Of a stretch of 64,000 nucleotides of DNA, positions 1 to 8,313 are shown piece after piece. This DNA comes from Mycobacterium sp. 1164966.3 (GTDB taxonomy: Bacteria > Actinomycetota > Actinomycetes > Mycobacteriales > Mycobacteriaceae), in assembly GCF_001665395.1 (NCBI RefSeq), contig NZ_LZSG01000023.1, positions 1 to 64,000 of the forward strand, written 5' to 3'. A program made the translations under genes and the position numbers. The stretch's first letter is position 1, and each line of letters opens with the position of its first letter. The notes beneath the pieces were generated by a model. The model saw only the letters and a list, made by a program, of their open reading frames with translations. It did no database searches and was not told the origin of the DNA.

Positions 1-117
1 CCGCCCCCTCCCTCGGCGCCGCCCGCGCCCGTTGGCAAACCCCCCCCCCCCCCCCCCCCGCCGCCCCGCCCCCCCCGCCTGTGGGCGGGGGCGGCCCCCC
101 GCGCGGCCCCCCCACTT
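1..117. other. Low-complexity G/C-rich left edge, 20-C run
   Basis: The first ~117 bases are almost pure C/G, with a homopolymer of 20 C at 40-59 and further C-runs up to ~115. Base composition changes abruptly to normal coding sequence at about 118. The stretch is open in the frame of the downstream nuclease but translates to a proline run that is unlike that family. A low-quality contig end is more likely than biology. Confidence 0.7.
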
Positions 118-1134
118 CTCGTCGAGGTCTTCTTTAATCGAACCTTTGCGGGAGCAGACGACCGACGTGGCTCATGGAGCCAAGCAATGCGTCCTGACTG
201 TTCGGTGCGCATTCGACCGGTAGGCAGCACGCCTTCACGCGTCTCCACGCAGGAGCTCGAGGTCTGGCTTCACTTTGATGCAAAGTACCGAGCAGAAAAT
301 CTCCTCGCGCAGCTAACAGCAGCTCAAGCTTCGGATGAGTTGCTCGACGAATCGACGACCTTCGGGGGTGCTAAGCGCGACGACCTGCTCAAGATGCACG
401 CATACCGAGACGCGATCTCGCGAACGGCGGGAGCGTACGTGCTGTATCCCGGTTCAGAGATCAAGGACATTCGACGACATCCGGGCTTCAAAGAAGTCTT
501 GCCTGGTCTCGGAGCCTTCCCCCTCAGACCGAATAACGACGGCCTGCCGTCGTCATCGGCGGCCCTCGACCAATTCTTGAGCGATGTGCTCACACATGTC
601 GCTAGTCAGGTCACGCGCGACGAGCGGCATCGCTTCTGGACCGCGACCGTGCATCGACCTGGTGATCCCACCCTGACGTCATCACTGACAACGGACTTTT
701 TGGATGAACCTCCTGCGGATACGGATGTGCTTCTTGGTTTCGTCCGTAATGTTGAGCACCTGCGCTGGATAGAACGGTTGCGGCAGTACAACATTCGTGC
801 GGGAGACCGGGTTGGCGCCGTCGAAATCGGCGGGCGAGAGCTCGGTGCCGAGCTTCTTCTCTTGTACGAGCGCCGGAACGGCTCCCTCCATGTGGTCCGC
901 GCTGCAAAGGTCGCGCGCTGGCGGCCAGCGACAGCAGGCGATTTGTCGGCCACTGGATACCCCAGCCCTGGCGGTGATATGTACTTCGTTGCCGACCTCG
1001 AGTTCGTCGAACATCTGCCCACGTGGGCCGCCTCGATCGACCTCGAGCTTCTAACATCGAAGGTCCGTGACGGGGCGCCAATTGTCGTCACCTGGTGGGA
1101 CGTCGTCCGAGCCGCGTCGAGCGTCAAACCCTGA
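118..1134 (+). CDS. DUF2357/PD-(D/E)XK nuclease-family protein, 5' truncated
   Basis: This is the C-terminal part of a McrBC-type restriction component (DUF2357 followed by a PD-(D/E)XK nuclease domain). The family partners an AAA+ GTPase/ATPase and cuts modified or foreign DNA. The same frame is open upstream of the first ATG (187) and encodes VEVFFNRTF and then MRPD, which is the conserved aromatic/PD core, so the gene starts before the usable sequence. Nuclease residues visible are the Asp of MRPD (186-198) and the DxK of HFDAKY, counting 31 and 33 from the ATG at 187, followed by KMHAYRD. The last ~130 residues form the small C-terminal domain that usually follows the nuclease. The partner ATPase would lie to the left and cannot be seen. 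Family call is good; the modified-DNA target is inference. Confidence 0.7.
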   Translation, partial: LVEVFFNRTFAGADDRRGSWSQAMRPDCSVRIRPVGSTPSRVSTQELEVWLHFDAKYRAENLLAQLTAAQASDELLDESTTFGGAKRDDLLKMHAYRDAISRTAGAYVLYPGSEIKDIRRHPGFKEVLPGLGAFPLRPNNDGLPSSSAALDQFLSDVLTHVASQVTRDERHRFWTATVHRPGDPTLTSSLTTDFLDEPPADTDVLLGFVRNVEHLRWIERLRQYNIRAGDRVGAVEIGGRELGAELLLLYERRNGSLHVVRAAKVARWRPATAGDLSATGYPSPGGDMYFVADLEFVEHLPTWAASIDLELLTSKVRDGAPIVVTWWDVVRAASSVKP

Positions 1135-1497
1135 GCCGATCGGCGACCTAGGCGGCGTCGATGCCCGTTGACGCGTCACACCCGCGGGCACCGATCCTTT
1201 TGCGCCCGTACGTACTCGTGCCGGAGCGCGATGAAGTCTGCGATCGTTATCGTGCTCACCGTCGCCACCGGTGGGCGTTGCTGTCAGTGGCTTCGCGCTT
1301 GGACACCTTCACTGCGCTGTCGATGTAGAACTGGATGTTGGTGGAGAGCTGATTAGGTGACCGGGCGGAGGTAGCGCATGAGAGCCATCAGCAGAGCCGC
1401 CGCTAGCCACCGCGGAAAGTGGAGGACATGAGATGGTGGCGTGGCGAAGCTCAAGTGGGCGTGTCGCAAATCGTCTTAACTGAATCACAAAAATTGA
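1135..1497. other. Intergenic, no convincing gene
   Basis: A 363-base gap between two convergent genes. Short frames on both strands lack ribosome sites and resemble nothing I recognise. The minus strand around 1180-1340 has two short frames in different registers that could be gene debris, but I cannot assign a family. Confidence 0.5.
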
Positions 1498-1950
1498 CTA
1501 CGGCCGAGGCGGCAACGCTGATAACCACCCGTCCGAAAGCAATTCGAGCAGCTGCCCGTCTGGATCGCGGATCATCGCCATCGCCTCCGTCACCGTTCCC
1601 TCGACCACCGCTCCCCCGAACTCCTCGACCGTTTTTAATGCGTCGGCAAGATCGGACACCGAAACCGAAATATGCGTCAACCCAACCTGATCCATGGTGC
1701 GCTCCGACCCGGTGTGAACCTGGCGCTTCGAGTAGTCCATTAGTTCGAGCACACAGGCGTCGCGCACCAGGTAGGTCGCATGAACCCCGAGGGGCTCAGG
1801 AAGCTGCACAAGCTGAGCGGTGGGGCTGTCGGGCGGATCGAGCTCCCACCAGAACTGAAATCCGAGCACGCGCTCGTAGAACCGCCGTGACCGCTGGCGA
1901 TCGGAGACACACAATCCGACATGGTTGAAGGTCGTCCGGTGACTACTCAT
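1498..1950 (-). CDS. VOC (glyoxalase/dioxygenase-like) family protein
   Basis: A vicinal-oxygen-chelate metalloprotein of ~150 residues with two beta-alpha-beta-beta-beta modules. The four expected metal ligands are visible, numbering from an upstream in-frame ATG at 1983: His21 (NHVG), Glu80 (VLEL), His104 (THIS) and Glu147 (LLEL). I prefer the ATG at 1950 (MSSHRTT), because the 11 residues before it are not family-like. The closest general type is methylmalonyl-CoA epimerase/glyoxalase I/extradiol-like proteins, so the substrate is not predictable. It is divergent from a P450 and shares its upstream region, which suggests joint control of one oxidative step. Confidence 0.8.
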   Translation of the reverse strand: MSSHRTTFNHVGLCVSDRQRSRRFYERVLGFQFWWELDPPDSPTAQLVQLPEPLGVHATYLVRDACVLELMDYSKRQVHTGSERTMDQVGLTHISVSVSDLADALKTVEEFGGAVVEGTVTEAMAMIRDPDGQLLELLSDGWLSALPPRP

Positions 1951-1982
1951 CGCGGCCTTTCTCGCCAGAACCCATGAGCGCA

Positions 1983-2011
1983 ATAGTGCAAAGATAGTTC
2001 AAATAGCAAAG
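1983..2011. repeat. Three tandem ~10-bp direct repeats in divergent promoter region
   Basis: Three head-to-tail copies of roughly ATAGTKCAAAG occupy 1983-1993, 1994-2003 and 2003-2011, between the VOC gene and the P450. Helically phased direct repeats in a divergent promoter region are typical of regulator sites. No regulator gene is adjacent. Confidence 0.45.
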
Positions 2012-2038
2012 CGCTCGTTGCGGTGGAGGATTTTCCAG

Positions 2039-3286
2039 ATGACAACCCGTCCCGATGTCAGCGCTGACGTCGTCGTCAACTTTGACCACCACTCCGACGA
2101 CTACAACCTCAACGAACTCGCCAGAAACGCCGAACTCAGACAAAAGTGCCCCGTCGCGTGGAACGAGAACTACGGCGGTTTCTGGTTCCTCACCAGCTAC
2201 GCAGCCGTCAGTCAAGCCGCCAGAGACGGCGACACCTTCGCCCACAAATACGAACCCAACGCCGACGACGGAATTGACTACCAAGGCGAGATGGGCGTCC
2301 CACGACCCGCAGGCCAACCGGCCCTGGGCATCGGCGAAATCGACGGCCCGTACCACCTGGCCCTCAGACACGCGCTGGCCCCGTTCTTCTCGCCCGGCGC
2401 CGTGCAAGCCCTCAAACCGTTCATGGAAGAACAGGCACACCACTTCCTCGACAAGAAAATCGAAACCGGACACATGGACCTCGTCCTCGACTACGCCAGC
2501 CCGGTCCCGGCCATCCTGACCATGAAGTTGATGGGCCTGCCCGACGACGACTGGCAGCTGTATGCCAACCTCTTTCACTCCGTCATGGCCGTTCCCCAAG
2601 ACAGCCCCGAGTACATCGAAGCCATCGCGCAAGTCCCGAAAATGATGCAAGGCGTCCTCGACTTCGCGGCCACCAGAAAAGCCCAGCCCAAAGACGATTT
2701 GACCAGCTTCCTCCTCCAGTGGGAGTACGACGGCCACCGCCTCACCGACGAGCAGCTGCTCAACATCGTTTGGAACCTCATCGGCGGCGGCGTCGACACC
2801 ACGACGTCGCACACCGCGTTGACCTTGCTGCACCTGGGCACCCACCCGGATCTGCGCAAGCAGCTCATCCAAAAACCCGAGCTCTACCGCACAGCCACCG
2901 ACGAGTTCCTACGCTACTTCTCGGTCAACCAAACCCTGAGCCGCACGGTCACCAAAGACGTCGAAATTAACGGCCAACACCTCCGGAAGAACGACAAAGT
3001 CGTCATCAGCTGGCTCGCCGCCAACCACGACGAGAACGAGTTCGAAAAACCCGACGAGATCATTCTCGACCGACTACCCAACCGCCACCTCGCATTTGGG
3101 CTCGGACCGCACCGCTGCATCGGATCCCACCTGGCGCGCCTGATGTCCGAGGTGATGGTCAAGGCGGTCCTCGACCGCATCCCGGATTATCAAGTCGACG
3201 TGCAACACGTCCACCAATACCTGGGCAACCCGAGCATGACCGGCCTGGGCAAGCTACCGATAACCTTCGCAGCTAAGCGCGGTTAG
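2039..3286 (+). CDS. Cytochrome P450
   Basis: A soluble bacterial class I P450 monooxygenase of 415 residues. The I-helix oxygen-activation motif GGGVDTTTSH (around Asp253), the K-helix EFLRY (ExxR) and the haem loop FGLGPHRCIG with Cys360 as axial ligand are all present. The start at 2039 has GGAGG 7 nt upstream; an in-frame ATG at 2018 lies before this ribosome site and is rejected. It needs ferredoxin and ferredoxin reductase, and neither is nearby. The substrate is unknown. It is divergent from a VOC protein and ends 10 nt from the convergent kinase gene. Confidence 0.93.
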   Translation: MTTRPDVSADVVVNFDHHSDDYNLNELARNAELRQKCPVAWNENYGGFWFLTSYAAVSQAARDGDTFAHKYEPNADDGIDYQGEMGVPRPAGQPALGIGEIDGPYHLALRHALAPFFSPGAVQALKPFMEEQAHHFLDKKIETGHMDLVLDYASPVPAILTMKLMGLPDDDWQLYANLFHSVMAVPQDSPEYIEAIAQVPKMMQGVLDFAATRKAQPKDDLTSFLLQWEYDGHRLTDEQLLNIVWNLIGGGVDTTTSHTALTLLHLGTHPDLRKQLIQKPELYRTATDEFLRYFSVNQTLSRTVTKDVEINGQHLRKNDKVVISWLAANHDENEFEKPDEIILDRLPNRHLAFGLGPHRCIGSHLARLMSEVMVKAVLDRIPDYQVDVQHVHQYLGNPSMTGLGKLPITFAAKRG

Positions 3287-3296
3287 ACGACTGCGC

Positions 3297-4550
3297 TCAA
3301 TCGCCGCCTTGCCCGCCCTTGTGCTTTTTGCCCGGGCCCGGGTGGGCCGGCGGGTTCGGCTGCAGCACAATGCTGCTCGGTGTCGTGGTGACGGTGGTGG
3401 CCGTCGCCGACGGTAACCGTGTGGTGGTGTTGGCCGGCGTTGGCGGCGGCGGCGCCGAAAACGGCGGGTCAACCACGAACAAAATTAGCGCCAGGAGGAA
3501 TGCGGCGATTGCCGCGGCCGCCCAGAGTGCGCGTCGGCGCGGGCTACCCCCAGGCAGCTCGCCCGTGGGCACGTTGGTCAGCACGGCCGGCGGCGGCACC
3601 TCCATTACCCGAGTGGCGGGACGGACCGGAATCGGGACGGGGCTGGTGCTGCCTAGCGCGGCGCGCATCGCGTTGGCGTCGTCGAACCGGTGCGCCGGCT
3701 CGCGCGCCATGGCTCGTTCGATCGCACTAATAAGGGCTTCGGGCAGATCGGGGCGCAGCACAGCAAGGGGCGGCGGCGTCTCGTGCAGGATCGCGTGCGC
3801 CAGCGGCACCAGCTCCTTCTGCGGGAACGGCCGCCGCCCGGTGAGTGCCTCGTAACCCACCACTCCGACGGAATAGAGGTCGTCGGCCACGGTCGCCGGC
3901 TTGGAACTCAGCCGGTCGGGACTCAGGTAGGCCATGGTGCCGACAATTTCACCAGCCCTCGTGTAGGCGGTCTCGGATGTTTTGGCGATGCCGAAGTCGG
4001 CTAGCTTCGGTTCGCCCGTCGCGGTGAACAAGATGTTGCCCGGCTTGATATCGCGGTGCAGGATGCCGACGCTGTGCGCCTCGGTGAGCGCGTCCAGGAC
4101 CCCATCGAGGACGGCTTGGACGAACGCGGGCGGTAGCGGCCCTCGCGCGATGTGGTCGGCCAGCGACACTCCCGGTAGTCGCTCCATGACGATGAACGGC
4201 GTCCCGTGATGCTCGCCGACGTCGTGGACTATCACGACGTGGCGTCCGATGAGCTGCGCGGCCGCACGCGCCTCCGCCTCAAACCGCCGTCGAGCGTCTG
4301 GCCGGGCGTCCGCCTCGGGATAGAGCACTTTGACCGCGACGGACCGGCTTAGTTTCAGGTCCCACGCGTCGCGCACCTCGGCCATCCCGCCGCGTCCGAG
4401 GAGGCCACGCAGTTCGTAGCGCCCCCCGCCAATAACCCCGCCCGGCGGGATGAGCACTCCGTTAGCATCCCGGCCGGGGTCATTCCGAGTCCGTTGGAGT
4501 TCCGTGTCGGTCCCGCCTATCGGAAATCTGCTCACGCAAAACAATCGCAT
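3297..4550 (-). CDS. Transmembrane Ser/Thr protein kinase
   Basis: An intact Hanks-type kinase. From the N-terminus it has a glycine loop GRGGMAEV, ATP lysine in VAVKV, catalytic loop HRDIKPGN, DFG, an activation segment ending in LSPDRL, then one transmembrane helix (ALWAAAAIAAFLLALILFVV) and a short Pro/Thr-rich extracellular tail ending in a Lys/Gly cluster. It has no folded ectodomain, so ligand sensing is unclear. Start is uncertain: ATG at 4550 or 4577, or a GTG nearer the kinase domain at about 4457. It is a clear paralogue of the degenerate kinase at 6003-6749, with near-identical stretches around AEAHSVG, HRDIKP and VGYEALTGRRP. A cyclase fusion gene lies between the two copies, transcribed in the same direction. 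Confidence 0.9.
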   Translation of the reverse strand: MRLFCVSRFPIGGTDTELQRTRNDPGRDANGVLIPPGGVIGGGRYELRGLLGRGGMAEVRDAWDLKLSRSVAVKVLYPEADARPDARRRFEAEARAAAQLIGRHVVIVHDVGEHHGTPFIVMERLPGVSLADHIARGPLPPAFVQAVLDGVLDALTEAHSVGILHRDIKPGNILFTATGEPKLADFGIAKTSETAYTRAGEIVGTMAYLSPDRLSSKPATVADDLYSVGVVGYEALTGRRPFPQKELVPLAHAILHETPPPLAVLRPDLPEALISAIERAMAREPAHRFDDANAMRAALGSTSPVPIPVRPATRVMEVPPPAVLTNVPTGELPGGSPRRRALWAAAAIAAFLLALILFVVDPPFSAPPPPTPANTTTRLPSATATTVTTTPSSIVLQPNPPAHPGPGKKHKGGQGGD

Positions 4551-4598
4551 GCCAGTAGGACCGGGGTAGCCACACACCGCAAAACGGAAACGTCACTG

Positions 4599-5945
4599 TT
4601 AATTGCGCGTCTCGACCACGGCCAGGACCGGCCACGGATCGTGCACACCTTTCAAAACGTGGCTGCCGCGGTCGTCGAAGGCGATCCGCGATCCGAGGAC
4701 CAGCGGCGGGACCACGCCCGACACCAGCACCTCTCCGGGCCCCGCGAGCGCCATGATCCGCGCGGCGATATGGACCGCGATCCCGTGCACGTCGTGATCC
4801 ATCATTTCCACCTCGCCGGTATGCAGGCCGGCGCGAATGTCGAGGCCGAGATCGTGCACGGCGTCGCGAATCGCGCACGCGCAGTTGATCGCCCGCGCGG
4901 GCCCGTCGAACGTCGCAAGTGCGCCGTCGCCGGTGAACTTGACGACCTCGCCCCGCGCGCTGCCCACATGTCTGGCCACCACCTCGTTGTGCGCGTCGAG
5001 GGCGCCCGTCCAGGCCTCATCACCGAGCGCCGCGGCGCGTTCGGTCGATCCGACGATGTCGGTGAACAAGACCGTCGACAGCACGCGGTTGGTCGTGGCG
5101 GCAGCACGCGCACCGGTGACGAACGACTCGATCTCGTCGAGCACTCGGTCGGAGTCGCCGGCAAACCACACGTGGTCATCCCCGTCGAATTCCACCAATC
5201 GCGCATGCGCGATGCGTTCGGCGAGGTATTGGGCATGGCCGCCGGCCACATGACGGTCGCCGCGTCGGCGCAGCAGCAGCGTCGGCGCCTGGATGCTATC
5301 GAGCGCAGGCCGGACGTCGGTGCGCAGGAAAAGCTCGAAGACGGCTTTGAAGTACCGGGGGCCGCCGGCCAAGCGCTCGCCGCGGGCCCACCATCGCCGC
5401 TTCCCGTCGTCGCCGGCCCAACTGGGCGCCAAGTTGTCCGCAACAGCACCGGTCCCGACCGTGTCGCCGAAGCCAGCGATATACCGGCTGACGGTCGGCT
5501 CGGGCATTCCATGCGGATAGTCGGGGGTCCGGACGAAGCACGGGTAGGGGCTCCAGAGCACCAGCGATCGCACCCGCTGGGGATGCGTTGCTGCCAACAG
5601 CATGGCGGGCAGCGCCGACTCCCCCATCGCGAAGACCGAAGCACTTTTGCTCCCGACGGCATCGAGCACCGCGACGAGCCCATCCGTCCACGCCTGCATC
5701 GCCGGCCGATCGTGGATCGGCACAGCATCGGAGCTTCCCATCCCCAGCAGGTCGGTCATGATCAGACGGCTGAACGACGACAGCCGACGCAGATGCCGGG
5801 CGACCGTGGGCTCGTCCCACAGCAAGTCGATCGGGAACGTTGAGGTCGGGACGAAGAGGAGATCTGGCCCGCGGTCAGCGACGACCTGATACGCCAGATG
5901 AGTATCGCCGTCTCGCGCATAGACGGTTTGGGGGACGGCCGCCAT
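4599..5945 (-). CDS. Alpha/beta-hydrolase-class III adenylate cyclase fusion
   Basis: A 448-residue protein: N-terminal alpha/beta-hydrolase domain (~1-275), then a class III nucleotidyl cyclase domain (~285-445), the architecture of M. tuberculosis Rv1900c. Cyclase motifs are FTDIVGST (first metal Asp), VKFTGDG (purine-contacting Lys and second metal Asp), RAGLHTGEV and VHIAARIM. In the last motif the usual Asn before AAR is His while the transition-state Arg remains. The hydrolase nucleophile elbow reads MGESAL, so the last Gly of GxSxG is lost. The protein is predicted cytosolic and to make cAMP, with the hydrolase perhaps a sensor. It lies 48 nt upstream of the kinase gene and downstream of a pseudokinase gene, probably co-transcribed. 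Confidence 0.88.
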   Translation of the reverse strand: MAAVPQTVYARDGDTHLAYQVVADRGPDLLFVPTSTFPIDLLWDEPTVARHLRRLSSFSRLIMTDLLGMGSSDAVPIHDRPAMQAWTDGLVAVLDAVGSKSASVFAMGESALPAMLLAATHPQRVRSLVLWSPYPCFVRTPDYPHGMPEPTVSRYIAGFGDTVGTGAVADNLAPSWAGDDGKRRWWARGERLAGGPRYFKAVFELFLRTDVRPALDSIQAPTLLLRRRGDRHVAGGHAQYLAERIAHARLVEFDGDDHVWFAGDSDRVLDEIESFVTGARAAATTNRVLSTVLFTDIVGSTERAAALGDEAWTGALDAHNEVVARHVGSARGEVVKFTGDGALATFDGPARAINCACAIRDAVHDLGLDIRAGLHTGEVEMMDHDVHGIAVHIAARIMALAGPGEVLVSGVVPPLVLGSRIAFDDRGSHVLKGVHDPWPVLAVVETRN

Positions 5946-6002
5946 GGTAGAAGCATGCCACTCGAAGCGGCGCTGGCCGCCACGGCTGACGCCGCCGCCG
6001 CG

Positions 6003-6749
6003 TCAACCGCCGATTAACGCGGCTCGCATCTCGTCGGCCTGGTAGAACCGCCGCTCAGGCTCGCACGCAATCGCTTGTTCGATCACAGCGGCGAGGCCCG
6101 GCGGCACATCCGGCCGCAGCAGGGCCAGCATGCCCGGCGCCTGGACCGACGGCCGACGCCCGGTCAGTGCCTCATAGCCCACCACGCCGACGGCATAGAG
6201 ATCGTCGACCTCCGTCGCTGCCTTGGAAGCCATCCCTTCGGCCGTGAAATACGCGGCGTCCAACATCTTTTCGACCCGGAAATCGGCGAGCTTCGCTTCC
6301 CCGCGCGTCGTCAGCAAGATGTTGGCCGGCTTGATGTCGCGATGCAGGACCCCGACGCTGTGCGCTTCGGCAAGAGCGTCCAAAACGTCCTCGAGGACGA
6401 CCTCGACGAATTCCGGGGCCAGCGGCCCGCGGGCCATGCAGTCGGCCAGTGACACTCCTGGCAGGCGCTCCATCACGATGAACGGCAAACCGTTGTGCTG
6501 GCCGAGGTCGTGGACAACCACGACGTGCCGACCCGTTGGCTGCGCGGCCACGTGCGTCTCCAACAGCAGCGGATCATCGACGCCCGAATAGAGCAACTTG
6601 ATCGCGACGGGTCGGCTCATTTTCAAATCCCAGCCGTCACGCACTTCCGACATCGCATTGCGCCCCAGCACGCCGCGCAGTTCGTACCGACCATCGCCGA
6701 CGACCCCGATGCCATGGCCGCAGTAATCGCGTTTGTGCTGGGTTTCCAC
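6003..6749 (-). CDS. Degenerate Ser/Thr kinase (probable pseudokinase), soluble
   Basis: A 248-residue kinase homologue with no transmembrane segment. Relative to its paralogue at 3297-4550 the glycine loop has become GRNAMSEV, DFG is DFR (156-158), the stretch containing the threonine-bearing activation segment and its LSPDRL end is deleted, and the C-helix region is rearranged. The ATP lysine (K51) and HRD (136-138) remain. Loss of the APE-type segment and the Gly of DFG argues for a scaffold or nucleotide sensor rather than an active kinase, though weak activity cannot be excluded. It is in line with the cyclase and kinase genes downstream. The frame is intact, so it seems maintained rather than decaying. 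Confidence 0.8.
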   Translation of the reverse strand: METQHKRDYCGHGIGVVGDGRYELRGVLGRNAMSEVRDGWDLKMSRPVAIKLLYSGVDDPLLLETHVAAQPTGRHVVVVHDLGQHNGLPFIVMERLPGVSLADCMARGPLAPEFVEVVLEDVLDALAEAHSVGVLHRDIKPANILLTTRGEAKLADFRVEKMLDAAYFTAEGMASKAATEVDDLYAVGVVGYEALTGRRPSVQAPGMLALLRPDVPPGLAAVIEQAIACEPERRFYQADEMRAALIGG

Positions 6750-6805
6750 TTAGGGCCGAGTAACCAGGCAGCCTGAGGGCCAAACGTTCGACGCGTGATG
6801 AATGG

Positions 6806-8239
6806 TCAGGTCGCCGTCGCGTATTGCAGCACCCGCTCCGACGAATCGACGTGACCGTTGCTGATGATCCGCAGCCGCTTGGGACCCACCTCGTAGCGGG
6901 TGCCATCGGCCGGATTGGTCACGTCGAATCCGCCTGCTGCTCGAATCGCGTTGGGGAGTTCGATATTGGCGCCATCACGGATGCGCTCGCCGCGGTAGTA
7001 GAAGCTGTCGGGCCCGCGTTGACACACCACCGCAAGTGACTTGGCGGTTCGCACTACCGCGGCCGGCGGGTTGCCCACGTCGCAGCGGGCGGAATGGCCG
7101 ACGAAGCCCAGCCCGTCGGCACCCTGCACCGGCCGTGACAGCGACGGCATTGTCGTCTTTGTCGTGGTCGGCGCGCTCGACATCGCCGGAGGTGCGGCCG
7201 TCGGAGTCTGCGGCGACCGATTATTGCGGCCACCGCCAAGAGCCAGGATCACCGCCAGACCCGCCGCGACGATCAACATCACCACCGCCACCCCGCCTAG
7301 GACGAGCGGCGCACGGGCCGGACGCCAGGCGCGAGCAGCCACGGGCAACGGCGGGTACGGGCTGCTGCCCGTGTCCTCCGGGTTTGGGTAACTCACCGCG
7401 AACGGCCTCGTGCTCGGCGGCGACGGCGAGACCACCACCCGGTCCCCCGACGCCGCCGCCGTCGCAGCATCGGCCAGTTCGCGGGCCGACGAGAATCTCT
7501 CCGCGGGTTGTTTGGCCATACCTATCGCGACGACGTCGTCGATCGCTTTCGGGATTCCACGTCGCATGATGCTTGGCCGCGGCGCCGGCGAGTGCGTGTG
7601 CGCATCAGCCAGCTCCCGGACGTCCGCGCCCTCGAACGGCGGATCACCGGTCAGGCACTCGTAGAGCATGCACGCCAAGGAGTAGATGTCGCTCTGCGGC
7701 CCGATCTCGCCGCCGCTGAACCGTTCGGGCGCCATGTAGGAACCGTCGGCTTGAGCAATGCCGAAATCGCTGAGATACGCGAACCCATCACCGGTGAGCA
7801 GCACGTTTTCCGGCTGGACGCCGCCGTGCACCAGCCCCTCGGCATGCGCGGCATCCAGCGCCGCCGCCACTTGCGCCGTGACCGAGGCCGCCTGCCGGGG
7901 ATCGAGCGCACCACGCTCCCGCAACAACTCCCGCAGGTTGCCGCCGTCGACCAGGCGCATATCGATGAACGGCACCCCGTCGATCAGGCCGAAGTCGTGC
8001 AGCGGGATGACGTGCGGGTTCTGCAGTCGCGCCGCCATTCTGTACTCTCGCGCAAAGCGTTCCTGAAACGACAGGTCCGCAGCGAATTCAGGTCGCAGCA
8101 GCTTGACGGCGACGGTCCGATTCTTGGTCGTGTCGTAGGCGCGGTACACCTCGCCCATTACGCCTGCGCCGAGCAAGGATTGCAGTTCGTAAGGCCCGAA
8201 CCGGGTACCAAGACGTGAGCCGCGATGCGGCCTGAACAT
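6806..8239 (-). CDS. Transmembrane pseudokinase with HGG catalytic loop and ectodomain
   Basis: A 477-residue receptor-kinase architecture: kinase fold (~15-270), Pro/Ser linker, one transmembrane helix (~310-332), Thr/Pro stalk, and a ~100-residue ectodomain with one Cys pair. The glycine loop (GAGVMGEV), Lys46, DFG (158-160) and APE (170-172) are present. The catalytic loop HRDxKxxN reads HGGVQPEN (138-145), so both the catalytic Asp and the loop Lys are missing. Only nine residues separate DFG from APE, leaving no room for phosphorylatable activation-loop threonines. It should bind ATP/Mg but not phosphorylate normally. It heads the run of minus-strand signalling genes. Confidence 0.85.
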   Translation of the reverse strand: MFRPHRGSRLGTRFGPYELQSLLGAGVMGEVYRAYDTTKNRTVAVKLLRPEFAADLSFQERFAREYRMAARLQNPHVIPLHDFGLIDGVPFIDMRLVDGGNLRELLRERGALDPRQAASVTAQVAAALDAAHAEGLVHGGVQPENVLLTGDGFAYLSDFGIAQADGSYMAPERFSGGEIGPQSDIYSLACMLYECLTGDPPFEGADVRELADAHTHSPAPRPSIMRRGIPKAIDDVVAIGMAKQPAERFSSARELADAATAAASGDRVVVSPSPPSTRPFAVSYPNPEDTGSSPYPPLPVAARAWRPARAPLVLGGVAVVMLIVAAGLAVILALGGGRNNRSPQTPTAAPPAMSSAPTTTKTTMPSLSRPVQGADGLGFVGHSARCDVGNPPAAVVRTAKSLAVVCQRGPDSFYYRGERIRDGANIELPNAIRAAGGFDVTNPADGTRYEVGPKRLRIISNGHVDSSERVLQYATAT

Positions 8240-8262
8240 GTGACGATCCTTTCGCTGCGTTG

Positions 8263-8293
8263 GACCGCTCTGGGATTCCCGGATCGAGCGGTC
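8263..8293 (-). terminator. Hairpin between aldehyde dehydrogenase and pseudokinase genes
   Basis: A perfect 8-bp inverted repeat, GACCGCTC (8263-8270) and GAGCGGTC (8286-8293), with a small nested GGGAttCCC. It follows the stop of the upstream aldehyde dehydrogenase gene and precedes the kinase-like gene. There is no U-run, which is common for mycobacterial terminators. Confidence 0.4.
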
Positions 8294-8313
8294 GCCTAAC
8301 GCGCGAGGTTACG

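Noticed and set aside
1168..1356. Short plus-strand frame in the gap after the nuclease gene
   Set aside because: Cys/Arg/Trp-rich translation typical of noise in high-GC DNA, no ribosome site.
4494..5843. A 449-codon frame antisense to the hydrolase-cyclase gene
   Set aside because: The opposite strand has full cyclase motifs; this frame has none.
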